DNA of 64,000 nucleotides from Deltaproteobacteria bacterium (GCA_020848545.1 JADLHZ010000033.1:1-64000), one strand, 5' to 3'; shown: positions 1 through 10,356, numbered from the stretch's first letter. Notes: a model not told the origin generated them from the letters alone. Numbers and translations are program-made.

Positions 1-1332
<1,332 letters not shown>

Positions 1333-1617
1333 GGCGCACTCCTGCCCAAAAAAGTATTCTCGCTAGGTTTCCCGAGGCCCCGTTTACCAGCAAGAATATT
1401 TTTGTCACGCCGAATCCAGGTGACTTTTTTTCGATCACGCCCACCGAGAATAGGCCCCCTTTCCGAAGCCCCGAAATTTCAGAGAACCGTCTCACCGGTC
1501 CGCGATTATCACGGCGTCCTGACGCCTCCGTACGTTGGCGCACAGTGTTGCCTCATGTGGACGCCGCGAAGGTGTCGCGTTTTTGCCTGTGTGGGCTTCG
1601 CGGACTAAGGTCGTTTC

Positions 1618-2385
1618 ATGTTCCTCGATCGCATCCGGCACTGGTGGCGAAGGTGGCGCGCGCCGCAGCTCCCGGAAGCACTGAGCGCTTCGATGCGTAC
1701 GCTCTCGCGGCGGTTCGAAGCAGGTGGCGTCCCGCATGCGCTGATCGGCGGCATGGCGATGAGCTTGCACGGCCCGCCACGCGCCACGCGCGACCTCGAT
1801 TTTCTCATCGCGGCGGGCGCTGCCGACGCCGCTCATTCAATCATGACTCAGATTGGCTTCGAAACCCTGCAGCGATCGAAGCTCTTCGCGCACTACTTGC
1901 TGCCGTCGCTCCGCGTCGATTTTCTGTACACCCAAGGCGCGCGAACGGCACGCATGATCGAGCGCGCCGTCGCCATCGAGGTCGATGGGTTCACGATGAA
2001 GATTGTCGGGCCTGAGGATCTGATCGGCCTCAAGCTGCAGGCTCTCGCGAACGCACCCGAGCGCGGCCGCGACGTCATCGACGTGCGCACACTCGTGGAT
2101 CATTTTCACGAGCGCATGGACATGGCTCTCGTGCGCGACTATTTCGTGCTATTCAACATGAGCTCGACGATATTCTCCAGGCTCTCTCCCGACGAGGTCG
2201 CTGAGCTGCGAGCGAACGCCGCGAACCCCGAGTTTCGCGAGATGAACAAGTTCACCGCGCCCTGCGGCGCCACACCGGCCGAAAATTTTCGCATGACGCT
2301 CGCACTGATCCGCGAGCTCGAGCCGTTCTATCGGAATCTCCCCCAGGATCGCTCGGTGCCGGTCGTGAAGTCCTTCATCCTTTGA
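1618..2385 (+). CDS. Nucleotidyltransferase-fold protein, AbiEii-like
   Basis: A 255-aa protein with the signature of the minimal nucleotidyltransferase fold: an IGGMAMSLHG helix-strand motif near residue 43, then an RATRDLDFLI strand carrying the paired metal-binding aspartates, and further conserved acidic and Lys positions (VDFLYT, PEDLIGLKLQA, RDVIDVRTL). This pattern is shared by AbiEii-type toxins and by related proteins annotated as nucleotidyltransferases. The basic, Trp-rich N-terminus is not part of the core. It ends inside the 3' end of the opposite-strand DUF4143-type ATPase gene (11-bp overlap). No cognate AbiEi-type antitoxin is adjacent, so a toxin role is not established; RNA or protein nucleotidylation is possible. 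Confidence 0.75.
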   Translation: MFLDRIRHWWRRWRAPQLPEALSASMRTLSRRFEAGGVPHALIGGMAMSLHGPPRATRDLDFLIAAGAADAAHSIMTQIGFETLQRSKLFAHYLLPSLRVDFLYTQGARTARMIERAVAIEVDGFTMKIVGPEDLIGLKLQALANAPERGRDVIDVRTLVDHFHERMDMALVRDYFVLFNMSSTIFSRLSPDEVAELRANAANPEFREMNKFTAPCGATPAENFRMTLALIRELEPFYRNLPQDRSVPVVKSFIL

Positions 2386-3538
2386 GCGTCGCTTCGAAGC
2401 TCATCGTTGCGAGCCAAGGCGCGGCGCGGCGCACCTTCACGCCGTTCGCCTCGTCATATTCGCGGTCGAGCTCGCGCACGAGCTGCACCTTGCGCGCCTT
2501 CGGAAAGAGCGCCGCGAAATGCGCAAACGCCGGCGACAACGCGCCGTCCGACCACTTCGTTTCGATCAACGTGTGCGGCTTCTCGTCGATGACCACGAGA
2601 AAATCGAGCTCCTGACCGTCTTTCGTCCGCAGGTAATGCAGGCGCGTGCGATAGCCCTCGGTGTCCTCGATCCGATGCAGCTCCTTTTGCAGCGCGCACG
2701 CCACCAGGTTTTCGAAGCGCGCTCCGCGATCATCGCCGGTCCGGCCGACGTCAAAGAAATAAAGCTTCGGCTCCTTGAGCAGACTCCGCGCCACGTTCTT
2801 GCTGTACGGCGTCACCCGAAAGAGCACGAACAAGCGCTCGAGGATCTCGAGCCAGAGCTTCAGCGTCTTCGGATCGCGCTCCACGTCGCGCGCAAGGTTC
2901 GCGTACGAAACGCCGCCGCCCACGCGGTGGCGCAAGAGCTCAACGACCGTCGCCATCGTGACCACGTCGCGCACCGTCTCGAGCTCGATGAGATCCTGAC
3001 GCAAAATGATGTCGAGGTGCGACTGCTGCCATCGCCGATACGCCGCGTCGTTGTTCCGCAGGTACGGCTCGGGGAAGCCGGAGTGGCGCATGAGCCTCGT
3101 GAGCACAGCCTCAGCCGCACGAGCGCTGATCGCGCCGCCGTGCTCGACGGTGGCAATCTCCTTGAGATCCAATGGATGCAGGCGCTGCTGCAGAAACCGC
3201 CCAGCCAACGAGTCGCCGACGCGCCGGTACGAATCGAGCTTGGCGCTGCCGGTGACCAGCAAGCGCGGCCGCACGCCCTCGCCATCGACGACGCCCTTGA
3301 GCCAACCCTTGAACTTGCGCATCTTGTGCAGCTCGTCGAAGACCACGAGATCGCAGTCGCGCCGCCACTGCATCGCCTGCAAGCGTGTGCGATCGCCGAG
3401 CACGTCGTAGTTGAAGTAGTCGATGCGCGAGTACAACGACTTTGCGAAGGTCGTTTTTCCGCACTGGCGCGGACCCGACAAGAACACGAGCTTTTCGTCG
3501 AGGTCTCTGCGCATGCGCTCTTCGCCTTCTCTGTGCAT
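2375..3538 (-). CDS. AAA ATPase with DUF4143-type C-terminal domain
   Basis: A 387-aa protein of the AAA_14/DUF4143 family. The Walker A loop is GPRQCGKTT near residue 22, Walker B is DLVVFDEL near residue 68, and a sensor-like LLVTGSAKLD follows. The C-terminal part (ELDFLVVIDE followed by LIETKW) has the E...D...ExK arrangement of the PD-(D/E)xK-like fold at the end of DUF4143 proteins. These proteins are widespread, often horizontally spread, and of poorly known role. The first ATG at 3538 is used; an ATG at 3514 (MRRDLDEK), with a GA-rich stretch upstream, is a possible alternative. A strong palindrome lies about 22 nt upstream. The 3' end overlaps the convergent nucleotidyltransferase gene. 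Confidence 0.85.
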   Translation of the reverse strand: MHREGEERMRRDLDEKLVFLSGPRQCGKTTFAKSLYSRIDYFNYDVLGDRTRLQAMQWRRDCDLVVFDELHKMRKFKGWLKGVVDGEGVRPRLLVTGSAKLDSYRRVGDSLAGRFLQQRLHPLDLKEIATVEHGGAISARAAEAVLTRLMRHSGFPEPYLRNNDAAYRRWQQSHLDIILRQDLIELETVRDVVTMATVVELLRHRVGGGVSYANLARDVERDPKTLKLWLEILERLFVLFRVTPYSKNVARSLLKEPKLYFFDVGRTGDDRGARFENLVACALQKELHRIEDTEGYRTRLHYLRTKDGQELDFLVVIDEKPHTLIETKWSDGALSPAFAHFAALFPKARKVQLVRELDREYDEANGVKVRRAAPWLATMSFEATLKG

Positions 3539-3560
3539 ATGGCCATCATGGATCAGGACT

Positions 3561-3584
3561 CCCGATTAGTCACGACTAAACGGG
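3561..3584. promoter_or_regulatory. 11-bp interrupted palindrome upstream of the ATPase gene
   Basis: CCCGATTAGTC (3561-3571), a 2-nt spacer and GACTAAACGGG (3574-3584) form an inverted repeat with one mismatch. It lies between the stop of the AI-2E-type gene (3613) and the ATPase start (3538) on the same strand. It has no following T-run, so an operator over the ATPase promoter is likelier than an intrinsic terminator. Confidence 0.5.
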
Positions 3585-3612
3585 AGGAGGCTCCATTTTA
3601 GCCATACGCGTC

Positions 3613-4683
3613 CTACAGCGGGCGCCGCGCCCGGGCGAGGTCGCGCACGGTCACGACGATCGCCTTGCCGATCGCGATGAGCGGGATGCTCACGAGCATG
3701 CCGAGGATCCCCGCCACGTGGCCGCCGATGCTGATGCCGACGATGATGGTCAGCGGGTGCAGGTTCAAGCTCTTGCCGACGACGAGCGGGTTGATGAACA
3801 TCGCGTCGATCACGTAGACGACGCCGTAGCTCACGAGCAGCGTCGACAGCGTCGGCGCGTTCGGCTCGACGAAGGTGAAGACGACGCCGACGCCGGCGCC
3901 GATCAGCGGGCCGACGATCGGGATCACGTTGGCCACGCCGTAGATGCCGCCGAAGAGCAGCGCCTTCGGCATGCCCGCGAGCCAGAGGACCGCGCTCATC
4001 AAGATCGCGACGAGCACGCTCTCGCTGGCGGCGCCGCGGAGATAAGCGGCGATCTGACGGTCGACGCGGTGCAGGAGCACGAGCACCATTTCGAAGTGGC
4101 GGTTCGGCACCAGCGCGACGACGGCCTTTTGCATCGCGGCGCCGTCGAGCAGGATGAAGAGCGCGATCACCGGCGCCAGGATGAAGGTGCCGGCGCTCGT
4201 GAGGGCGGACAACGCGAGGCTCGGTACGGTCTCCATCAGCTCTTTTCGCTGCGTCTCGATCGCGGCGGCGAGGCGCGCGAAGAGCCCGTGCCAGTCGAGG
4301 CGAGGGAAGGCCGCCACGAGCTTTTGTTCCCACGCTTGCATGCGCAGGGCGAGGCGAGTGGCGAAGACGTCGTCGCCTGGGACGGGCGCTTCGTGCAACC
4401 AATCGCTGAGGCTCGGCCATGCAGCCAGCGCGATCGTGAGGACCACGGCGGCGGCGGCCGCGAAGCACGCGGCGACGGCGAGCGCGCGCGGCAAGCCGCG
4501 GTCTTCGAGCAGGTTGACGAGCGGGCCGGCGCAGTAGGCGATGAGCAGGCCGAGCGCGATGGGCGTCAGCAAGAAGCCGGCGAGCCGCCACAGAAACGCG
4601 AGCGCGAGGGCGAACGCGAGCACGAGCAACGTGCGCGACACGACCTGCGCCGTCGTCAGCCGATCGAGTGGCCCGGCGATCAT
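3613..4683 (-). CDS. AI-2E family transporter (PerM/YdiK-type membrane protein)
   Basis: A 356-aa integral membrane protein with the usual profile of the family (PF01594). Paired N-terminal helices (residues about 16-55) and a further helix (about 65-90) are followed by an amphipathic soluble stretch. The C-terminal half carries several helices, including the GIYGVANVIPIVGPLIGAGV region near residue 245 and the PLVVGKSLNLHPLTII region near 300, both typical of the family. Members have been linked to export of the AI-2 signal, to Na+/H+ antiport or to other permease roles, so the substrate cannot be named. The start ATG overlaps the stop of the cyclic-nucleotide-binding gene by 4 bp (ATGA), implying one transcript and coupled translation. 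Confidence 0.9.
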   Translation of the reverse strand: MIAGPLDRLTTAQVVSRTLLVLAFALALAFLWRLAGFLLTPIALGLLIAYCAGPLVNLLEDRGLPRALAVAACFAAAAAVVLTIALAAWPSLSDWLHEAPVPGDDVFATRLALRMQAWEQKLVAAFPRLDWHGLFARLAAAIETQRKELMETVPSLALSALTSAGTFILAPVIALFILLDGAAMQKAVVALVPNRHFEMVLVLLHRVDRQIAAYLRGAASESVLVAILMSAVLWLAGMPKALLFGGIYGVANVIPIVGPLIGAGVGVVFTFVEPNAPTLSTLLVSYGVVYVIDAMFINPLVVGKSLNLHPLTIIVGISIGGHVAGILGMLVSIPLIAIGKAIVVTVRDLARARRPL

Positions 4684-5216
4684 CGCGGCGGCGCGTCCAC
4701 CGGCTTGCCGGCGCCGGCCTTGACGCTCTCGTTCATCGTCCGCACGCGCGCCGCCATCAGTCGCGCGAGGTTCTTCAGGATCTTCGAGCCGAGCCGAGAG
4801 TCACGCTCGGTCAGCGTCTCGAGGTCGGGCTCGAAGAAACCGAGCAGGGACGTCTTCTCGGTCGCCGTGCACGTGGCGCTGCGCGGCGCCGACTCGAGCA
4901 GCGCCATCTCGCCGAAGAAGTGCCCGTCACCGAGCGCCGCCACCACCCGTTCGCCGCCGCCCGGCAAGCGGATGCTGATGCTCACCGCGCCCTTCGTGAC
5001 GATGAACATGCCCGCGCCAGGGTCGCCCTCGCTGAAGATCGTCTCGCCCGCTTCGTACGTGCGCTCGTGCATCAAGCGCAGCACCTTCTCGAGCTGACGC
5101 GGCTTCAAGTCGTGGAACAGCGGCACGGCGCGCAACGCCTGGAGCGCATGCGGTTTGTCGTTTTGCGCGCCGATCGGCGGTTTCCACAGGGCGGCGTCGA
5201 CGTCGGTCATCGTCAT
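4680..5216 (-). CDS. Cyclic nucleotide-binding domain protein
   Basis: A 178-aa protein consisting of one CAP-family effector-binding domain. It has a helix (LFHDLKPRQLEKVLRLM), the strand YEAGETIFSEGDPG near residue 55, and the phosphate-binding-cassette region HFFGEMALLESAPRSATCTA near 107, with the Glu and Arg that normally contact the ribose and phosphate. No DNA-binding helix-turn-helix follows, so it should act as a ligand-sensing or protein-interaction module rather than a repressor. The start at 5216 avoids overlap with the divergent channel gene; 5210 is an equally good ATG. It is co-transcribed with the downstream AI-2E-type permease, which suggests nucleotide-dependent control of that permease. 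Confidence 0.87.
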   Translation of the reverse strand: MTMTDVDAALWKPPIGAQNDKPHALQALRAVPLFHDLKPRQLEKVLRLMHERTYEAGETIFSEGDPGAGMFIVTKGAVSISIRLPGGGERVVAALGDGHFFGEMALLESAPRSATCTATEKTSLLGFFEPDLETLTERDSRLGSKILKNLARLMAARVRTMNESVKAGAGKPVDAPPR

Positions 5217-5288
5217 GGTCAGTAGCCGCGCGCCAAGGGTTGAGCAATTTTTGCCGCGTTGTGGACCGAAGGCTAAGGTCCCGCACGC

Positions 5289-7178
5289 ATGCACAAAGCG
5301 ACTCTCCGCCAGCGCCTCTCGTACGCGTTCGACAACCTGATGGCGCGCGGCACGGCGACGTTGACGCTCGCGCTCGCGACACTCACCGCGATCTTCGTCT
5401 TCGCAACGGCGTTCATCGCCGATGAGCTGCACCTCGCGCCGGCGCCCGAAGGCGGCGAAGCGCCGGATTTCTGGGAGCTCTCATGGGGCCACTTGATCCG
5501 CGCGTTCGAACCGTCGGGCATCGGCGACGACAGCGGCGGCTATCGCGTCGTCACGGTGATCGTCGCGCTCGGCGGCATCTTCGTCTTGTCGAGCTTCATC
5601 AGCCTCCTGACGAATGGCCTCGACGAACGCTTGGAGGAGCTGCGCCGCGGCCGCTCGCTCGTCGTCGAGCGCGGCCATACGGTGATCCTCGGCTGGTCGC
5701 CGCAGGTGATCCCGATCGTGCAAGAGCTCTGCGAGGCGAACAGAAACCAGGGCAAGTCGTGCGTCGTGATCCTCGGCGAAGCGGACAAGGCCGAGATGGA
5801 CGAAGAGCTGCGCACGAAGGTGAAGGATCGCGGCCGGACCCGCGTCGTCACACGCACCGGCTCGCCGATGGATCTCGACGACTTGCAGCTCACGAACCCG
5901 AACGAAGCGAAGGCGTTCGTGCTGCTCGCGCCGGAGGAGGGCGATCCCGACACGCAAGTCTTGAAGGCGTTGCTCGCGCTCACGAATTCGCCGACGCGCC
6001 GCCAAGCGCCGTATCACATCGTGGCCGTCATGCGTGACGCGCAGAACCTCGAGGTCGCGCGCCTCGTCGGCAAGAAGGAAGCGCAATTGCTCTTGGTCGA
6101 CGACGTGCTCGCGCGGATCACCGTGCAGACCACGCGGCAATCCGGCTTGAGCGCGGTCTACACCGAGCTCTTCAACTTCGACGGCGACGAGATCTATCTC
6201 ATGCCGTGCGGCGCACTCGCCGGGAAGACGCTCGCCGAGGCGGTGTTCTGCTGCCCCGACGTCACTCTGCTCGGAATCCGATCGAAGAAGAGTGGCACGC
6301 GCCTGCTGCCGCCGCTCGACACGACGCTCGACGCCTCCGACGACCTCATCTGCGTTTGCGAAGACGACGACCCGCTGCGCATCGTGCCGGCGGCGGCGCC
6401 GGACCGATCGATGATCGTGCCGCACGAGGAGCGCGCGCCGAAGCCCGAGCGCACGTTGATCTTCGGCTGGAATCAGCGCGGGCCGATCATCGTTCGCACC
6501 TTCGACGAATACGCAGCCGCCGGATCGCAGATTGTGATCGTGTCACCGCACGACCTCGCCGCCGAAGTGGCCGAGCTCGCGGCCGACTTGAAGCGCGTGA
6601 AGCTGTCGGCGCAACGCGGCGACCCCACCGCCCGCGCGGTGCTGCTCCAGATGAAGCCCGAGAGCTTCGACCAAGTGATCACGCTGTCGGACGGCGCCAT
6701 CGAAGACACGCAGACCGCCGACGCGAAGACGCTCGCGACGCTGCTCCACTTACGCGACATCTCAGACAAGCAGGCCGCGCGTTTTTCGATCGTCAGCGAA
6801 ATGCGTGATCCGCGCAACCGCGACCTCGCCGAAGCGACCCGCGCCGACGACTTCATCATCAGCGATCGCTTGGTCGGCCTGATGCTCTCGCAGCTCGCCG
6901 AAGATCGCCGCTTGCTCAGCGTCTTCGAGGATCTGCTCGACGCCGACGGCTCCGAGCTCTACGTCAAGCCGATCGAGCACTATGTGCAGACGGGGACGCC
7001 CGTCGACTATTGGACGCTGGCGCAGGCGGCGATCGATCGCGGCGAGCTCGCGCTCGGCTATCGGTTGATCAAGGCGCGCAACGAGAGGCCGAGCTATGGC
7101 GTCGTGTTGAACCCGAAAGATAAGGCCGAGAAGGTCACCTTCGCGCCGGGGGATCGCATCGTCGTCTTGGCGATGTGA
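5289..7178 (+). CDS. CASTOR/POLLUX-type ion channel protein with tandem RCK (TrkA-N) domains
   Basis: A 629-aa protein matching the CASTOR/POLLUX/SYM8 ion-channel family. An N-terminal transmembrane helix (about 22-45) and a second near 95-112 (VTVIVALGGIFVLSSFISLL) bracket a short pore-like segment (FWELSWGHLIRAF). A Rossmann-like RCK domain starts at GHTVILGWSPQVIPIVQEL (about 130) and a second one at RTLIFGWNQRGPIIVRTF (about 388), then a C-terminal TrkA-C-like region. Bacterial homologues are presumed cation channels gated by cytosolic ligands. It is divergent from the cyclic-nucleotide-binding/AI-2E pair with 72 bp between starts. The canonical K+ selectivity TVGYG is not seen, as in plant family members. 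Confidence 0.88.
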   Translation: MHKATLRQRLSYAFDNLMARGTATLTLALATLTAIFVFATAFIADELHLAPAPEGGEAPDFWELSWGHLIRAFEPSGIGDDSGGYRVVTVIVALGGIFVLSSFISLLTNGLDERLEELRRGRSLVVERGHTVILGWSPQVIPIVQELCEANRNQGKSCVVILGEADKAEMDEELRTKVKDRGRTRVVTRTGSPMDLDDLQLTNPNEAKAFVLLAPEEGDPDTQVLKALLALTNSPTRRQAPYHIVAVMRDAQNLEVARLVGKKEAQLLLVDDVLARITVQTTRQSGLSAVYTELFNFDGDEIYLMPCGALAGKTLAEAVFCCPDVTLLGIRSKKSGTRLLPPLDTTLDASDDLICVCEDDDPLRIVPAAAPDRSMIVPHEERAPKPERTLIFGWNQRGPIIVRTFDEYAAAGSQIVIVSPHDLAAEVAELAADLKRVKLSAQRGDPTARAVLLQMKPESFDQVITLSDGAIEDTQTADAKTLATLLHLRDISDKQAARFSIVSEMRDPRNRDLAEATRADDFIISDRLVGLMLSQLAEDRRLLSVFEDLLDADGSELYVKPIEHYVQTGTPVDYWTLAQAAIDRGELALGYRLIKARNERPSYGVVLNPKDKAEKVTFAPGDRIVVLAM

Positions 7179-7553
7179 GGGAGGCATGAATACTTCACCG
7201 TGCCGGCGATCGTGAAACGGCGTCGCGTTGAAGTGCTCATGCGAGTCTGGCTAGGCCAGCAGGATTGTCCAGGGGGACAAACGCCTGCTCTCGGCCGTGC
7301 GCAGCGTGTTCTTGCGCGCCATCCAGAGTTGTCTGCAAAAAGGCGCGCGACGCCTATCCATCCAAGCGCTTCCTTCCGGCTGGATCTTGCGTGGTCCAAC
7401 GGTTTGGATCCGCCTTGCAGCTCGCCCTGCACTGCGCGAACATGGCGGCGCCGCCTCGCGTGGTCGTCGCCACCTTGTTTCGCAGCGCGATCGGCTCTTC
7501 TTCTCGTCTCGCATGGGTTGACAGCCCGTGCCAGGCGGCCTTTGAGACATCGG
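7179..7553. other. Intergenic region with no recognised gene
   Basis: 375 bp between the channel stop and the proposed start of the DUF11 lipoprotein. The lipoprotein frame stays open back to 7200, but this stretch has Arg/Ser-rich, unprotein-like translation and no signal peptide, so I treat it as leader. A TTGACA occurs at 7518-7523 but no convincing -10 follows at 16-18 bp. Confidence 0.5.
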
Positions 7554-9209
7554 ATGAGAAGCCTTGTCGCGCTCGCCGCTGGTCTTTGTGCCTGTTCTGG
7601 ACCATGGCTGGTACCGGGCGTCGATGGCAGCCTCGGCCTGAGCGCCCCCGACCCGTTCTATTACGGCCACCCGGCGACGGCGTACGTCGTGCACGTGAGC
7701 AACCTCGGAGACACAGACGGCGTCGCGCCGATCAAGGTGATCCTACAACCGTCGCTCGGCGTGACCTTCGTCGAGTCGACCGCGACCGACTGGACGTGCG
7801 CCGCCACCGGCCCGGTCGTCATCTGCACCTACGCCACGATCTTGCCTGCCGGCGCGGCGCTGCCGGATCTGACGTTGACGTGGGCGATCGGCCCCTACGA
7901 GATCGTCAAGGACGAGATTCGCATCTGCGCCGAGCTGCGCGTCGAGAGCGACGTCAACCCGAACAACAACAACGTCTGCGAGGTGTACACGCCGCTCGTG
8001 CCGACCGCGAGCTACGACGTCTTGATCGAGAAGACCTTGTGGTCGTCGAGCAGCCCGAACGACGAAATCGTCTCGTACGTGATCGTGGTAACGAACCTCG
8101 GCCCGGATCCTGTGTTCGATCCGATCACCGTGACCGACACATTGCCGACGGGCCTCAGCGTCGTGAGCTACGCGACGAGCCTCGGCGTGAGCTGCGGCGT
8201 GCCGACGCCGGCATCGCTCGAGTGCGGCATCGCCTATCTCGGCACGGCGATGCACAACAAGACGAAGACGATCCAAGTGCAGGCGGCGATCGCGCCGGCG
8301 GTCAGCGGAACCGTCACGAACTGCGCGCACGTGAGCGCGGCGCAGGACTTCCAGCTCGCGAACAATGACAGCTGCTGCAGCTTCGAGCGCGGTGCGCCGG
8401 CGCCCTTCGATCTGCAAGTGACCGGCGTCGTCACCAACCCGCCCTCGCCGGGGATGACTGGGCAGTATCACTTCTTCCTTCACAACGCCGGCCCGAACGG
8501 CACAACGCAGCAGCTGCAAGTGTTGCTCGACGCGCCGCCGCCTGGGGCGACGTTGAGTTACGTCAGCGGCATCGATGGCGAAGTCGTGACCAGCACCAAC
8601 ACTGGCAACTGCGCGCCGGTCGCGGGCACTGCGAAGATCTCGTGTCCGATGAGCGTGCTCATCCCGTCCGGCGCCACGCACGTCGTGTGGATGACCTTCT
8701 GGCTCGACCCCGGCGCGACCGGCGCGGCGCCCGCGTGCTTGTCGATCGATCCGCTCGGCGACACGAACGCGGCGAACAACCAGGCGTGCCTCGCGCTGCC
8801 GGCGATGCCGATCACCGGGAGCTATTCGCTGACCACGAAGCTCAGCGTAGTCGGCCCGCCGACCGCCGGGACGATCGGTGCACTGAGCCTCGCGGTCGAG
8901 AACAAGGGCAGCGTCACCAGCCCCGATCCGACGCTCGCGGCCGTGATCTTGCCGCCCAGCGTTGCGTTCGTCGGCGTCGCCAACGCGCCGATGTTCGACT
9001 GTACAGCGACGAAGGCAGCGACCGGCGAGACGATCGTCACTTGCCGGCACAAAGGCGGCATGCTCGCCGGCGCCCGTGCGACGATCCCGGTGGCCTTGTA
9101 CTACGAGAGCGCGGGCGACGTGACCGTGTGCTCTGAGGTGTCGCCGCGGCTCATGGGATCGGATCCGCTGCAGACCAGAAGCTGCGCGGTCGTGCCGGTC
9201 GCGCCCTAG
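7554..9209 (+). CDS. DUF11-repeat surface lipoprotein
   Basis: A 551-aa protein. The start at 7554 gives a short lipoprotein signal ending GLCAC (Cys14 lipidated). The rest is four consecutive beta-sandwich repeats of about 110-130 residues. Each has the DUF11 hallmarks: YxVxVxNxG near the start, DxLPxGxxxxS in the middle (clearest at VTDTLPTGLSVVSYATS), and Asn-rich ANNxxC near the end. DUF11 domains are extracellular structural modules in large bacterial surface proteins. Numerous paired cysteines suggest disulfides. The reading frame extends upstream to 7200 but that part is not protein-like. It overlaps the neighbouring pseudogene's 3' end by 3 bp. Function is unknown beyond being surface-exposed. 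Confidence 0.8.
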   Translation: MRSLVALAAGLCACSGPWLVPGVDGSLGLSAPDPFYYGHPATAYVVHVSNLGDTDGVAPIKVILQPSLGVTFVESTATDWTCAATGPVVICTYATILPAGAALPDLTLTWAIGPYEIVKDEIRICAELRVESDVNPNNNNVCEVYTPLVPTASYDVLIEKTLWSSSSPNDEIVSYVIVVTNLGPDPVFDPITVTDTLPTGLSVVSYATSLGVSCGVPTPASLECGIAYLGTAMHNKTKTIQVQAAIAPAVSGTVTNCAHVSAAQDFQLANNDSCCSFERGAPAPFDLQVTGVVTNPPSPGMTGQYHFFLHNAGPNGTTQQLQVLLDAPPPGATLSYVSGIDGEVVTSTNTGNCAPVAGTAKISCPMSVLIPSGATHVVWMTFWLDPGATGAAPACLSIDPLGDTNAANNQACLALPAMPITGSYSLTTKLSVVGPPTAGTIGALSLAVENKGSVTSPDPTLAAVILPPSVAFVGVANAPMFDCTATKAATGETIVTCRHKGGMLAGARATIPVALYYESAGDVTVCSEVSPRLMGSDPLQTRSCAVVPVAP

Positions 9210-9552
9210 CGACAGGGCATCTTCCTGGCCGCATCGACTGTCGATGGCGCCACGGACGGCGCACTGTAGTTGCAGTCGCCGCACGTGGTCCAAGGGCGGC
9301 CGTGCGTCCGGGTACCAGGTGAAGCCGCCGCTCGAGAGCGAAGGCGTTCCCACGCCGCCTCCGCCGCACTCCGCGTTGCAGCAAAGTTTTGTCCGTGCAA
9401 TGGCCGCTCGCGCAATCCGACGCATTGCCGCACGCGCTGCCGAGGGCGCCGGTCGAGAACACCACCGTCGGATTCTCGAGCGGCGGCATCGCGGACGAGG
9501 AACGGCTCGCTGCAGGCGCTCAGGGACACGAAGATCCCGAGCGCGGCGCGCG
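9206..9552 (-). pseudogene. Frameshifted remnant of a Cys-patterned lipoprotein
   Basis: No single frame is intact, but three minus-strand frames read in turn give one coherent protein. First a lipoprotein-like leader (ALGIFVSLSACSEPF, about 9550-9490), then GSACGNASDCASGHCTDK (about 9445-9391), then KLCCNAECGGGG and GGFTWYPDARPP (about 9394-9300), then TTCGDCNYS to a TAG stop (9206-9208). The CxxxxDCxSGxCxDxxCCNxxC order is a recurrent pattern in myxobacterial lipoproteins, so the frames belong together. At least three frame changes occur; one coincides with an AAAA run near 9390. No clear ATG, GTG or TTG opens the leader in the right frame. Several indels in 340 bp could be real decay or assembly/sequencing error. 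Confidence 0.65.
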
Positions 9553-10356
9553 TCAGAAGCGTCCCCGCACGAACAGCGATCCGACGCCGACGCCGAGCGC
9601 GACCGTCCCGCTCGCCGGCCGCGCCTTGACGAGCATGATCACCCCCGCGCTGAGCGCCGCGACCGACACGCCGGCGGTGACCAACGCCGAGACTTCGATG
9701 GCGCCGAGCTGCTGGCGGCGGGCGAGCAGCAGGGAGTGCGCGGCGTCGGTGCGCGCGGCATCGGCGTTGTACGCGGTGGTGTCGCGCACCAACTGGCCGC
9801 CGAGGATCGCGTCGGCGATGAAGAGCGCGACGGAGGTCGCAGCACCGGCCGCGCCGACGATGACGAGCGCTGTGCCGGCGCCAGTGAGCGTCGGGTCCGG
9901 CGCTGGTGCCGTGTGGCGGATCTCGACGGGCACTTCCGGCGCGGGCGGTGTCTCGACCACCGGCGCGACGACCACCGGCTCGGACTTCGCTTTGGCCTTC
10001 GCTTGATCGAAGAACGCGACGAGCTGCGGCGGATACTCGCTCGCGATCGCGGTCGCGCTCGGGTCGAGCGTGACGAGCTCTTTGATCGCCGCCTCGGACG
10101 CCGCCTTGTCGCCCTCGTAGAACGCGGCCGCGAAGACCATGCGGAGCGCGCGCTTGCGCAGCGACGGGTCGTGCTCTTTTTGCAGGTGCGCGGCGAGGAT
10201 ACGGAGCGCGTCGGCGAACTTGCCGTCTTGGTACGCGGCTTCACCGTCGGCGAGCGGATCATGCGCTGCGCCCGCGCGCGCCGGCACTTTCTTCGCCGCG
10301 ATCGCGACGGCTGGGATGAGCAGCGAAGAGAGTAACAAGCAGAGCAGCCGGGGCAT
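9553..10356 (-). CDS. TPR-like periplasmic/membrane-anchored hypothetical protein
   Basis: A 267-aa protein starting at ATG 10356 with a clear signal peptide (MPRLLCLLLSSLLIPAVAIA). Residues 35-125 resemble helical repeats (DGEAAYQDGKFADALRIL, then further helix pairs), followed by a Pro/Val-rich linker (about 140-165) and a C-terminal region with two hydrophobic helices (GAGTALVIVGAAGAATSVAL and VSALVTAGVSVAALSAGVIM). This layout (signal, TPR-like module, linker, two membrane spans) recurs in myxobacterial proteins of unknown role. The upstream extension to 10392 would add a non-signal leader, so I prefer the shorter start. It lies directly upstream of the decayed lipoprotein and may once have formed an operon with it. 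Confidence 0.75.
   Translation of the reverse strand: MPRLLCLLLSSLLIPAVAIAAKKVPARAGAAHDPLADGEAAYQDGKFADALRILAAHLQKEHDPSLRKRALRMVFAAAFYEGDKAASEAAIKELVTLDPSATAIASEYPPQLVAFFDQAKAKAKSEPVVVAPVVETPPAPEVPVEIRHTAPAPDPTLTGAGTALVIVGAAGAATSVALFIADAILGGQLVRDTTAYNADAARTDAAHSLLLARRQQLGAIEVSALVTAGVSVAALSAGVIMLVKARPASGTVALGVGVGSLFVRGRF

Noticed and set aside
7518-7523. TTGACA promoter ahead of the DUF11 lipoprotein
   Set aside because: No acceptable -10 element at 16-18 bp; a single hexamer is not enough.
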